Assembly (NCBI GenBank): GCA_021234155.1
Contig: JAJEKV010000002.1
Location: 34,392,128 to 34,456,127 of the forward strand
Source: Isoetes taiwanensis
Taxonomy: Eukaryota; Streptophyta; Lycopodiopsida; Isoetales; Isoetaceae
Direction of reading: 5' to 3'
Length of the DNA: 64,000 bases
The notes below the pieces were generated by a model, which searched no databases, was not told the origin of the DNA, and saw only the letters and a program-made list of their open reading frames with translations. Made by a program: the position numbers and the translations under genes. Positions 12,413-23,780 of the stretch are shown here, piece after piece; the stretch's first letter is position 1; every line of letters starts with the position of its first letter.

Positions 12413-12735
12413 CACTACAAGGGTTAATGGGGGTTTGTAACGTATGGGTTTGTAACGCATATTGATTTGCAACGCAATTTTTGATTTGTCACACGTGATA
12501 GATAACATTGTAATTTTGTAACGTGTGGCACATTTTGTATACTTGTAACGTGTTACTAAAATTTGTATAAGCTTGTTTGTAACGTGTGACAAATATTAAA
12601 TTGTGTAATGGGTTACAAATTAAAACTGTAACGTGCGACAAACATTAAAATTTGTAACGCGTTACAAGTTTCAATTGTAACGTGTAACAAATATAACTAT
12701 TTTGTAACACGTTACAAAGATATTTCGTAAATATA
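12413..12735 (+). repeat. 5' TIR and subterminal repeats of the CACTA element
   Basis: About ten copies of TTGTAACG(T/C)(G/A) occur in both orientations between 12435 and 12720, several as near-palindromes such as GTAACGCGTTAC. In En/Spm-type elements such motifs bind the TNPA-like protein; that role is inferred here. This block is also the likely promoter of the first gene. Confidence 0.85.
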
Positions 12736-12842
12736 GCCGTTGGAAACTTGCAATTTGAGTTCTTGTAGGCACCCATTTGAGCTTCCACGCGCCCATTTGA
12801 GCTTACAGGCGCTTGAGGCATTGAGCTTCTCTTCTAGGCGCC

Positions 12843-14027
12843 ATGGATGATCTATTTGCAGATTTGCCTGCAACCACTAGGAGAAGAAGATTGAAAGAGC
12901 TTGTTGACGCAGGTATGCTAGATCCTAGTGCAATATCACGAGCTCCTAGAGGACATTGTGCTGATGAGTTTGAAGTATGTTGGTGTGCATCTTGTGTGGG
13001 CCAACATAATCGATTGCCTACGACGATTGAGAGGCATCTTAAGTCATTTGGTGCCTATTGGAAAGCTCCTGAGAACTTTTGTACTCGTTTTGGTATACCT
13101 TACAACTCGGCTCCACCAGAGGCACAGGTTAGTAAACCCCCCCTTGTTTGGTTTATTTGCTAGTGTGTCTGTCTGTCTGTCTGTCCATTATGCATCAACC
13201 ATTAGAATATGCATATTACTTCTTGTTTGTATTATAAAACACATCTATTGGTATTCTAACAGACTTCAACACAACAAGCTACAATTAGTTTTTCGAGGGG
13301 AGTTTGGAGGCACATAGAGGTTGATGATGAGATGGATTCTGCACAGAGTAATTCTCGTTATAGGACCCGCAAGAAGTTGCGTGTGGATGTTATTAGTGGA
13401 AGTAGAAATTATGCTATAGGTTGTGATATACCCGATCTAGTTATGCCTCATGACATTGAGAAATTAATAAGGCATATTGACCGCAGAAGATTGGGTCTTT
13501 ATATTGGTCCATTACCAAGTTTAGGTGAGGAATTCAGTTATTGGGGTCGTCGATATATAATAAAACAGTCAACGATCCCTGGTGCCGGAAGAGGGTTATT
13601 CATTGCCCAAGATGTTCAAGTTCGCTTTGGTACAGTTATTCCTTTGATGATCTATGGAGGCCCAGAATATAATGCATTAGAGTGGGAGGCACTAACTTAT
13701 TACTCGTTCCGCATGATGGTTTATGGCTGCAATAGCAATGCATGCACCATGGAGATGAGGTTGGACCGTAGCGAGGATAAGAGAACCTTCATTGATGGTC
13801 GTGTTGAAGAACATGGCAATATAGCAGGGTTGATAAATAGTTGTGGTAGTAATAAAGACTCAATCAATTGTATATTTGAGGAAAGAAGTAATGATCGTGA
13901 GGAGTTCATGGCAAAGGCATCTAAGCATTTTGTCATGGTAATGGCCATAAGAACACTCAAAGCGGGTGATGAGTTGATTTTGGACTATGAATTGCCATCC
14001 AATGTACCAGATCATTTTCGATATTAA
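12843..14027 (+). CDS. SET-domain (lysine methyltransferase-like) protein inside a CACTA element
   Basis: ATG at 12843 is in a good context (GCCATGG). Exon 1 (12843-13127, 95 codons) ends CAG/GTTAGT. Exon 2 starts after AACAG at 13263, keeps phase 0 and stops at 14025-14027, giving 349 residues. Exon 1 has a Cys-rich patch (CWCASC, then TIERHLKSFG) like the N-termini of TNP2 transposases. Exon 2 is SET-like: IPGAGRGLFIAQDV (cofactor-binding GxG), then IYGG, then GNIAGLINSC, then the end motif LKAGDELILDYEL. The central motif has lost the His of the usual NHSC. In known SET proteins these motifs bind S-adenosylmethionine and lysine; activity here is untested. No pre-SET or post-SET cysteine cluster is visible. 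The reading frame is fully open. A transposon-borne chromatin modifier is my inference. Confidence 0.75.
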
Positions 14028-14303
14028 TCAATGTCCATTATTTCAAAATATGTTGAAATGCATATTATGTTTGTTCCACCATTATTGTTTATCTTCTTTC
14101 GCCTCTCCTTTGATTTTCAATTCAGTAAGGTGCATTTGTTCTAAACTTGTACGATTTACAATAAGAAAATGATACTTTAATAAGTTGCAAGTTCCACTTT
14201 AAGCACTTTTTTTTTTTTTGTAAGAAATGGTTTTGGTTAAATGTTTAGCTTATAATTGTTATTTATGCTGGTTTGTATTTCACATATTATTATTATGACG
14301 TAG

Positions 14304-17300
14304 GTTGAAGGAGCTCCTCGGATGTCAAGGTTCCATCTTCAAGATATGGAAAAGCTAGCACGAGAAAATCCGGTAATCAATGGGAATGTGGAGCAAATAA
14401 ACAACCATGTTTATGATGAGATGACTCGCAATTTGCTATATGAGCATGCACAATTTGAATGTCTTATGGAAGATATTGATAATGAGGTAGGTGCACAACA
14501 TATGAATGACTAAGAAGATGATGGAGTAGCTTTTGAGGTAGATCCGACTCAGTACTTTGATGAGCATATAATCCATGATGCTAAAACAAAATTATATGAG
14601 GGTTGCAAGATATCGAGATTGACATTCAATCTATGTATTCTCAACTTACAAGGACAATATAAGATATCAAATGTGGCAATCGATGCAATATTGAGGTTTG
14701 TCTCTCCCTCCATAACTCCTAATTTTGTTTGCAATCTATATGATCTCTTACTTTGTACATCAATCTTAACTTTATCTCAATTTTTTGTAAGCAGGCTTAT
14801 CAACAAAATATTGCCCTCTGGCAACGAGGTTCCTTCTAGTCGTGATGAAGCACGAAAACTCATAAAGGCACTTGGTTTTGAGTATGAAAGTATTCATGTA
14901 TGTCCAAATGAGTGTACCTTGTACTATAAGGACACTAAAGACATGGTAAAATGCCCTAAATGCAATGAATCAAGATATCGTAGTGATGTCCAAGGCTCTG
15001 CCATCCCACGCAAGGTATTGCGCTATTTTCCTATAATTCCTAGACTTTCTCACATCTTTCGAACAAAGGAAAATGCTGCCTTAATGGGATGGCATGCAAG
15101 TAAACGTAGTTCAGATGGAGTTATGCGCATTCCTGCTGATTCTGAGGCTTGGAGATTTATTCATGAAAGATGGCCAGAATTTGAAAAGGAACCTAGACAT
15201 GTTCACTTTGGTCTTGCAACAGATGGTTTTAACCCCTTTTCACAACGGGCTGCCTCATGGTCTACTTGGCCAGTCATGCTTGTAAATTACAATATACCTC
15301 CAGAGGAATCTATTAAACGGGGACATATCATGTTGAGCATGATTATTCCAGGTTTTCACGTTTTCCACTTATTAGTAAATTTCTCATATATATGATGAAA
15401 TGTTTCAATGATTGACTTATGAATGTTGGTAATGCAGGTCCATCTCAACCAAAACAGTTTGATGTCTATCTTTTGCCCCTAGTTGATGAATTGCAACAAT
15501 TATGGAAGGGGATCCCCATGGTTGATATCTCTAAAACCAAATCTAAGGAGCAAAAGTTTTTATTAAAGGCTATCTTAATGTGGACCATGCATGACTATCC
15601 TGGCCTTAGCATATGTACAGGTACGATTTTTTTTTGTTTCCTTGTAATATGGTTTGTAATTATATTGTTATATTTGTAGGCTTGCAAACAAAAGGGGAAT
15701 ATGCTTGTGTGCGTTGTGGTGGTCAAATCACCTCAAGATATTCCAAATCTATGAAAAAAACGGTATATGAGGGCCATGAGAAGTTTTTACCTATGGATCA
15801 TCCACTTCGAAAAGGGGCACACCGAGAAACTTGTATCCCAAAGTGCATGACCACAAAAGATTGGCACAATGAATGGGAACGTGCAGAGGACAAGGCATGG
15901 CAAGAGGCCGAAGATGCTTGTGATTTATACGAAGACCCCGATGAGATCAAGATCAAGCCTCCTAATGGTATGAAACGTCTTTCCATATTATATGAGCTAC
16001 CATATTGGTCAGAGTTGAAGTACACATCTCTATTGGATCCTATGCACATCATAAAAAATGTTTCGGATTCGATATGGAAGCATATAGTGGGTGAGAAGGA
16101 TACAATTGGTTCTCGAGATGATTGTTTACAGGTGTACCCCCGCCGCAATGCTATCTTGAAGGACCCAAAATCTCGTCCACCATGGGTTATGAGTAGTTAG
16201 GACATACAGATTGTGCGAGAATCTATTAAGAAAGTGAGGATGCCGACTGGGTATTGCTCGTCATTTCAAAGGTGTTGGACAAAGGATGGTAAGTTAGCAG
16301 GACTCAAGTCCCATGACTACCACAAATTGTTGGCGGTAAGTTATTGTATTGCAATTTTATGCCCTAGTGCTTCTTATTCATGTCAAGCATGTTTGTCCAT
16401 TTACATAGGAAGTATATTGTATTACTTATGCAATTATGCTCATTCTTGTAGGAGATTTTGCCCATGGTTCTACCAGAGAGGTTGCCTCCCAAAATTTGTG
16501 AGCCTATTTTTAAATTGGCCAAGCTATGCAGGTAAATCCAAATATATCATTGGTCACCCTTGGTGTATTGTTTTTATTCCATATTAAATAGTTTTTATGC
16601 ATTACAGATGGATATCATTGAAGGAGATAAACAAAAGTGACATCGAAAAAATGAAAGAGTTATCTATTGAAGTCTTATGCTTATTTGAGAAGGTGTTTCC
16701 AACGAGTTTCTTTGATATACAGGTCAGTCTTCCAAAATCTTGATATACTAGAACTATCGTTATACAAACATCTTAATTAGTTTCTTGGGTTTCAATCATA
16801 TTTGTAATATATGTTTTGTGGCCCTCATACAGGTTCACCTACTCGTACATTTAGTCGATGACATCGATTGGGCAGGACCAGTTTCTTATCGTTGGATGTT
16901 TTTTCTTGAACGATTTATGAAAGTTCTTAAAGACTTTGTGAGACAATTTGCCAAACCCGAGGGGAGCATGTGTGAGGGGTGGCTTGCTGAAGATTGCAAG
17001 TTTGCTGTATCAACATATCTTAATAATGTTGATAAAGAGGCAATGATGTTTCTGCAACCTGAACAAGGCTTGGATAGGTTACATAGCAAAGGGCGCACTT
17101 ACAAACTAAAACCCCATGAGCTTAGTGCGATCAAATTGTATATAGTACAGAATGAGCAATGCATGTCCAAATGGGTGCAAAAGTACAATGACTTGAAGCA
17201 AGCGAGGGAATTAGATCGGCAATTATTTCGGCAACACTCACGAGCCCCATATCCTCCAGAGCTAGAAAGACTACCAGATCAGGTACCCGAAGATTGGTTA

Positions 17301-18255
17301 TTAAACACAATATTGGCTTCAGCAGAAGATGAAGTTGGTTCAGTGACCGACGAGGAAAGGCAGATTGCATATGGGCCTTCAGCATGGGTAAGATAGTAAT
17401 ATTGTTAAGATACGTTTTTAAAAATGACTTAACATGGTTGTGCAATATATGTAGGTTTCACTATATAATGGATACATTTGCAATGGGCGACATTTTCGTG
17501 TGCAGAAAAAGGATGAAGTTTGTGTTACCTTTGACTGTGGAGTTATGTCTACTTTCATAGTTGAAAGTCGTGCAAGTGCAAAAGACAAAAATATGATTGA
17601 GGCTGACATTGAGTATGTCGGAAAGATACAACAAATATTAGAGCTTGACTTTAGAAATTTTACTAAAGTCTTGTTTCGAATTAGATGGTATGATGCACAA
17701 CTACGAGGCAAAGGTGCCACATTTCGTCAAGGTCCCAATGGTTTAGTGCTCATCAATTCGAAGCGGTTGATTCCAGAAGACAATGAACCTTATATTTTTC
17801 CAGAGAAGTGTGAACAAGTATATCTACATCCAGCACCTAATGATCGAGATTGGCTATATGTGATGCAGGTCAATCCTCGACAACGAAGAGATTATGAAGC
17901 AGTTATCGAACCTCCTCCTACTGCATTGCGTGATCATACTCCAGGTATAGAGGATGAGAGTGAAGACACCATCGCGGAAGAAGTGGTACCTTTGGTGGCT
18001 GAGGTAGAAGGCATTGATATGGAAGAAACTGTGGTACCCTTGGTAGAAGGCATTAGTATGGAAGAAACATTGACAAATGAAGAGGACGACGGGGGCAAGG
18101 ACACAAATAATGGTGGAGTGTTTGTTTTCCTTGATATTGATGGGGATGATGGCACTCTAGAGCAAGAAATTTGTATTGGTCAAGATTTATATGTAAACCC
18201 AGAAGAATGCCAGGCAATATTGCATGAAAATGATAATGTAGAAGACGATGATTGA
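14304..18255 (+). pseudogene. TNP2-type CACTA transposase, two in-frame stops
   Basis: Eight exons join perfectly in frame: 14304-14695, 14795-15351, 15438-15620, 15680-16335, 16452-16531, 16608-16722, 16833-17387 and 17455-18255. All have GT-AG borders. Prefixed by exon 12843-13127, which also ends in phase 0, the product would be about 1207 residues, normal for TNP2. Landmarks in order: Cys pairs at CPNECTLYYKD and VKCPKCNESRY; the catalytic-region signature LATDGFNPFSQ and WPVMLVNYNIPP; LLDPMHIIKNV; the DUF4218-like VHLLVHLVDDIDWAGPVSYRWMF (shown in part); and the DUF4216-like NGYICNGRHFRV. The acidic C-terminus is rich in Glu and Asp. TAA at 14511-14513 and TAG at 16198-16200 interrupt exons that otherwise continue in frame. 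The protein would cut and join element ends; this copy is probably defective unless the stops are read through or are errors. Confidence 0.92.
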
Positions 18256-18403
18256 ACTCATAGGAACAGATGGCAAATAGACAATATTCGATAATATTCT
18301 TCTTAATATGTTTTTTCAAATATTAATGCCTCGACAATGATTGTTGGCTCAAAATTTAGATTAATGTAGATGTAGGGGTAACATTTAGGATTCATATCTA
18401 ACT

Positions 18404-19464
18404 CACTACAAAAATGTTGCCCTGTTACGACGTCTATTACGACGTCCAGACGTCGTTTGAACGTCGATGAACGACGCCAAAAAGTCGATAAACGACGCCT
18501 ATAACGACGTCTGCACGTCGTTTTACGACGCGGACGTACTATGCATTAATTAATTAATTTAAGTCCGTACTATGCATTAATTACGAATTTACGAATGTCT
18601 TGCTACTGCAAATGCGGCCCTTGACTTCTAACTGCTACAACGGGAGGAGTACAGGTCCAAACTCCATTCCGTCAGTTCCCCTTGCTTCGCGTACTCAACT
18701 GCATGTGATTGGCCATGTCCCAAGTGCAAAAGACCAAAACTCGGCACCCAAAACGCAAACCCTGCTAGAACCTGGCAACTCATAGGGTTTACGTTTCGGA
18801 GGCTCTATCCTTGTCAGATTCGACTAGGACCTTGCGCCGTGTCTTGACGTAGAGGGGGGGTGTTGATGCCAGAGCACGGACCCTAAAAACCACCCGGAAG
18901 CAGCTTGCCCCAAAAGTCCTCTCCCGAAGGCCCTGGCGACGGACGGGCAACTTCCCCTCTCCGGAACTGTGATCTGTCTCTGCCAATGGACTCAGAACGT
19001 CGACATTGCCCGAGGAACCAAGTTTTGTGGCCAGAAGCCCACCCTTCTCGAAGAAGCGCCAAACTATCTCATGTGCAACACACTCGTAGTCAATTGGCCT
19101 AGGAGGTGGCTGCTGAATACTGCAATGTAGGGCGTAAGTGTGTCGTTTTTTTGCAAAATTGACTGTGTAACTTGGTCCCTAGAGTAATTTTGACTTTCCA
19201 AACGATAAGCGACGTCAGATCCACGAGACGACGTTAAACGACGTTTTGTGCACGTGGCACGACACGCACGCTTGCTAGCGTGGCGCCAGCACCATGTCAC
19301 GCAGGCATGGTGGACACGTCAGCTCTGTGTGGCGTCGTTGAACGATGTCGTGATGCCGTTGAACGACGTCACAGTCGTCAAACGACGTTGTCGTCGTTCC
19401 TCGACGACTTGAAGTCGTTCAACGACCTTTAGACGTCGTTGAAGGTCGACTATCCCTTGTAGTG
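18404..19464. mobile_element. Nested non-autonomous CACTA element
   Basis: The left end reads CACTACAAAAATG and the right end CCCTTGTAGTG. ACT flanks both sides (18401-18403 and 19465-19467), a 3-bp target duplication. Both ends are packed with ACGACGT/ACGTCGT motifs in both orientations (18425-18530 and 19200-19440), quite unlike the GTAACG motifs of the host element, so it belongs to another CACTA family. The GC-richer middle (about 18600-19130) has no recognisable gene; small ORFs there are of doubtful meaning. It inserted downstream of the transposase stop codon. Confidence 0.92.
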
Positions 19465-20466
19465 ACTCTTGTATGCATATGGGTAAAAATAGTAAACTTT
19501 GTATATGTAGATGTACAAGAAGATGAGCACACTTAAATTAGGGGTGCCACCTATCTCATTATGCACTCTACTTGGCAAGTTCAATCGATGAGCTTGGGGT
19601 ACAACGCGACCAATAATTATAAATGGTTCAACAAACCATGGAGCTCATTTCTTAGCTTTAGGAATGTTAAAGAACTATGGTTTATCCTAAAAAAATACCT
19701 AATCCCCTACAACAAATTTGCATGGATAACATGGAACTTGGGTCGGGATTATCGTTGGACCGTAAATCAAGAAATTTATATTAAGTGGTCCATTTGGTGG
19801 TACGTGACTTAGTCCCTTGTGAGTTGATTGCACTTGCCATGCAATAAATACTATTATATATCTCATGGGCAATATTGTTACTTCAACATCTCTACGCTAG
19901 TATGTCATAAACCACCCTCAATAGATCCAGCTTATTGGTTTGTGGCATATCCACATTTGAACTTTTTTAAGCTAAAGAGTCTTTTGTAACAAATAGCATT
20001 CCCTAGCCCTATACAAGATACATGCATAAGTTGCGAATGTGAAAAATATTAATTAGATATTTGCATAGATATCTAACCTAGGTCATAGATAAGATTTAAG
20101 TGCAGGGATTTATCATATGGTATTCTCGCAGAAAGAAATGGTCGATGGTTTGATTTTTAGTGACATTGATGCATAATGCAATGGTCAATTAATATGACCA
20201 TATATGCATAGAGATCTTGCAAAAAACTTGGTTAAATAAAGACGGCGAAGTGGGAAACGTGACTAATTCAGTGGCCACATGTTTTTGAGATTATTGTGCT
20301 GGAGAACCAACTCATTAGTAAATTTACTAGCACAACCTTAAAATTTGCAATGGTTATATCATGACGATGATTTAATGAGTTATATGGCTTATATATATGT
20401 AACACTTATGCTTACATATATGGCTTATAAGGGACAAATAAATTCAAAAGAGAAATTATCAAATGC
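19465..20466. other. CACTA interior without a recognised gene
   Basis: AT-rich DNA with only an 83-codon, Trp-rich ORF at 19561-19812 that I cannot relate to any family. It is treated as non-coding. Confidence 0.4.
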
Positions 20467-20479
20467 AATCTTGTAACAG

Positions 20480-20695
20480 TTGTAACGAGTCACAGGTGGT
20501 GGCGAATCGTCACAAATTTTTTCATCTTCTTCATTGTAACGAGTCACAGTTGGCGGGGATGCGTCACAAACTTATTCCCAAATTCCCAAATTCTTCCGTG
20601 ATTTCTTGATTCCCGCCAATCTTGCTAATCGATCTTGTTTGCGGTGCTTGCGGTGCTGAAGGTTGATCTGTAGACGCTACTCATCATCCTTCCAG
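20480..20695 (+). promoter_or_regulatory. Internal GTAACGAGTCACA repeats and candidate 5' leader of the second CACTA gene
   Basis: GTAACGAGTCACAG occurs at about 20484 and 20536 with GTCACAAA partners, echoing the subterminal motifs. Downstream DNA becomes GC-richer and ends in CTTCCAG/GTATTT at about 20695, a good splice donor. I infer a promoter and non-coding first exon for the TNPA-like gene, whose long first intron would then hold the captured fragments. Confidence 0.35.
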
Positions 20696-21256
20696 GTATT
20701 TTTTTATCCCTCACTTTCAATCTAAAATCCCTCACTTTCAATTTAAAATTTATGCATAGGTAGCAAGAATGCTCAAACATTGTGTTTTAATTGTTCACCG
20801 ATGTAGAGAGGCAAATTCAAACGGGCAAAATTCCGAGGGAAGCAAAGGGCTATTTTCAAGGAATTGAGTAAGAAGGCAAAACCAGGTCAGAAATTAGATA
20901 CGTTTATTTGTAATAGAGTATGCAAGCTTTGATGTGCAAGAATAGAGTTGGCTCATATATGCAAGCTTTGATGTGGAAGCCTCGTATATTAAGCTACACT
21001 CAAACAGAATGGTGAATTTTATTGTAATGAGTGCATCTTCTTCATATGACGGCAATCTAAGAACCTAGAAGGCACAAGCTTTGTGTGGAATCCTCTTTGA
21101 GCATAGGTGCTAACTGTATGCGCTAGTTTCTTCTCATCAAGTGTTTACATTATTTAACATTGAACCCCCACTTAACACTCCATGTACAAGTGAAAATCCT
21201 GATGCAAACAGGAAAGATGTTTTTTTTTGCCAAAGAATTGACATATAGTACAGACC

Positions 21257-21470
21257 TCATCTAGCAGCTATTGTTGATAGAAGTTCATCAAGTAGTGCTT
21301 TTAACTTTGCTTTAGTGATGGCTCCTTCTCTGCGGCTTCCAGGTACTTCTTCTCCGTCTTTAAAAAGAATAATAGTTGGCAGCTATAGGGTTTGTATTTG
21401 TCAACCAGCTGTGGATTAGGATCTGTTTTAATCTTGTAAACTTTTAATTGCCCAGCATAATTCTGCATAA
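21257..21470 (-). pseudogene. Thioredoxin C-terminal fragment
   Basis: Read on the minus strand, one frame gives YAGQLKVYKIKTDPNPQLVD followed by KYKPYS. After a 1-base slip the next frame gives [19 protein letters not shown] and [20 protein letters not shown], then Arg and a TGA stop at 21257-21259. This is the C-terminal half of a plant thioredoxin, including the cis-Pro region. The active-site WCGPC is not present, so it is a partial captured copy. The sequence style is that of plastid-type thioredoxins, but the class is not certain. Confidence 0.75.
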
Positions 21471-21830
21471 AATTCAAAAGAGTATCTCCATCAAAATTCC
21501 GCTATGAATTCAGCGTTATCGTTTTTCAATTGTTTCCAATAATGGAATATATTTCACGACAAACCATTACCATAGTGGCCAGTATAGACTAAAGCATAAA
21601 ATGGCCTATATTAATGCATGGTGGCCAGTATAGACTAAAGCATAAAATGGCCTATATTACCTATTTTGCCATGTTTTTGTCCATTTCTAATTTATCACTT
21701 TGCTTAGGGCAGTTGACAGTAAGTTCTTGCATATTGCTGCAACTGTCAAAACACAACAAGGAGTTACATGGAGTTGTATTCGTGTTTAGAATGTGCTGGC
21801 AGAGCCCGGACTTAAGGCAACTGGTCATAT

Positions 21831-21955
21831 GAATAAGGCACGCATATACACAGTTGATGGAACTCCTCATGCACAAGGAGTTGCTTGTCTAACAGCAGAC
21901 TTCACTGCTGAATATTTGTGGCATGCCAGATATGGTCATGTAGGAGCATGAGCTT
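21831..21955 (+). mobile_element. Ty1/copia GAG-pre-integrase fragment
   Basis: The frame reads VDGTPHAQGVACLTADFTAE then YLWHARYGHVGA. The WHARYGHV block is the His-containing start of the copia pre-integrase zinc domain. It is very short and lacks the following Cys pair, so only a scrap of a copia element remains between the thioredoxin and PPR fragments. Confidence 0.65.
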
Positions 21956-22269
21956 TTGGTGAGTATTGGAGCATTAGCTTATGGTGCTATTCCTATGGAA
22001 AAAGCAAAACAGCCTTTGCTAATGTCCAAAAGGATGCAATCCTCAAATGAAGCAGGTCTTTCCAGAATTGCAGATTTTGTGGAAGATGGCACTTATAAAC
22101 AAGAGTTTAGGGTTGAACTTCTTAAAATTTGTTTCAGCAAATTCCTTGCGTACAAACACCATCTTCACAACACGAGCCTGTTTCATTCTTCAGTTGATAA
22201 GGATGTCTCTAATTCTCATCTATAGAGGCTCTTCAGGTTGAAGATGTCGCTCCTTGAAATGCAATGATT

Positions 22270-23774
22270 AAAGGGCATGGCCTTAATTTTGCAGGGAGCA
22301 TGGCTGTCCAATTTTTTGAAGACATGCAAGAACATGGTGTAAATCCTAACATTCACATGTCTGCTTGCTGCCTGTGGCCGCGCAAGTTTGGTGGTCAAGG
22401 GTCATGAGTATTTCAAAGTAATGCAGGAGGTATGGCATTATGCCCACAGAAGATCACTATACTTGATTATGCACGATCAGGATACTTGATTAAGGCAGAG
22501 AAATTGCTTGAAACTGTACCCTGCCTCTTATCAAAAGTGTGGCTCATTAATTGACATGTATTTTAACTGTGGCGAAGAATCCATTCAACTCTGTTACCAG
22601 ATGCTGCAGGAGAATATACCCCCAAACAAGGTTACTTTTGTTAGCATTGTTGATGCCTGTACTAGGCTTGAATCTCTGACCAAGGGGATTTCGATACATT
22701 GGGATATTGTTAGACATGGCGACTCAGATGTCATTGTAAAGACTGCACTACTTAATATGTATGGCAAATGTGGGCTATTGGGAGATGCACGTCAAATGTT
22801 TGATGAGCTTCCTAAAAGGAATGTTGTATCTTTTACTGCCATGATTGCAGCATATGCTCAGCATGGTCTTGCCAAGGAAGCCTTGGAACTCTTCTATGAA
22901 ATGCAGCAGGATGGCACAAAGCCTAATGAAATCACTTTCCTTAGCATTCGCTCTGCATGCAGCCATTCTGGACTATGGGACAATGGTCAGCACTGGTTTG
23001 TTTCCATGTGTGCAGATTATGGCATCTTACCTTTGGTGGATCACTACTATAGCCTATTAAATCTTATTAGTCATGTTTGGATGGTTCAATGAAGCAGAGG
23101 ATTTTGTTAGTGAAATGCTATTTCAAGCTACCTGTTACATTTAGCAGTATTATGGTTGCATGCAGCCATGAGGGACTGGTTGATGATGGCTGTCATTGTT
23201 ATGTCTCCATGAGTATAGATTATTTCATCTCACCAGTGTTGCAACACTTCAGCTCCATGGTTGATCTTCTTAGCCGCACAGGATTTCTAGGCATTGCTGA
23301 ATCACTCATCAATAACATGCCTCTTGAGCCTGATGCAGTATCATGGACAGCATTATTACGCTCCCACAAACTTTTTGCCAGATGCAGGTCCACTACTAAC
23401 TACTAATATTTTTCCATATATTCGCAAGAATTGATCCCTTGTGGCCTTGGCAATTTATATTTCAAAACACAATCCTTTCTGTATTATGCTTGCAGAATTG
23501 GCAACTAAAGAGAAACTTATCTGCCTGTATCTCTAGTAATCAGTATTTTAATCTAATGCTACCAGATTAACTGCAGATGTTTGCTGGTCCACCAATTGGA
23601 CAATGTTATGATGCAGCTGGGCATATGGTGAACTTGAATCCTTTAGATACCACAGCATATGTCTTGCTTTCAAATATTTATGCTAAAGATTTTAGTTGGG
23701 CTGACCAATTAGGGTTGCAATGGGAGAGTATGCTTCATGAGATGTCCACTGGGGAAGTTGCAGCTAGCATGTAA
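22270..23774 (+). pseudogene. Degraded PLS-type pentatricopeptide repeat gene
   Basis: The best part is 22508-23092, with full 35-residue motifs such as VIVKTALLNMYGKCGLLGDA, NVVSFTAMIAAYAQHGLAKE and KPNEITFLSIRSACSHSGLW. Before it, 22289-22500 has the same style broken by stops (AVQFFEDMQEHGVNPN; YARSGYLIKAEKLLETVP). After a frameshift near 23085, 23100-23380 continues (IMVACSHEGLVDDG; INNMPLEPDAVSWTALL), and 23577-23700 holds an E-domain-like LNPLDTTAYVLLSNIYA. PPR proteins of this class are organelle RNA-editing or processing factors. No DYW deaminase end remains. At least three breaks make it a pseudogene, apparently carried by the CACTA element. Confidence 0.9.
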
Positions 23775-23780
23775 AGATCG

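Noticed and set aside
12843-13163. A stand-alone 106-residue protein
   Set aside because: The last residues run through a good splice donor (CAG/GTTAGT at 13127); as exon 1 it joins in phase to two downstream exons.
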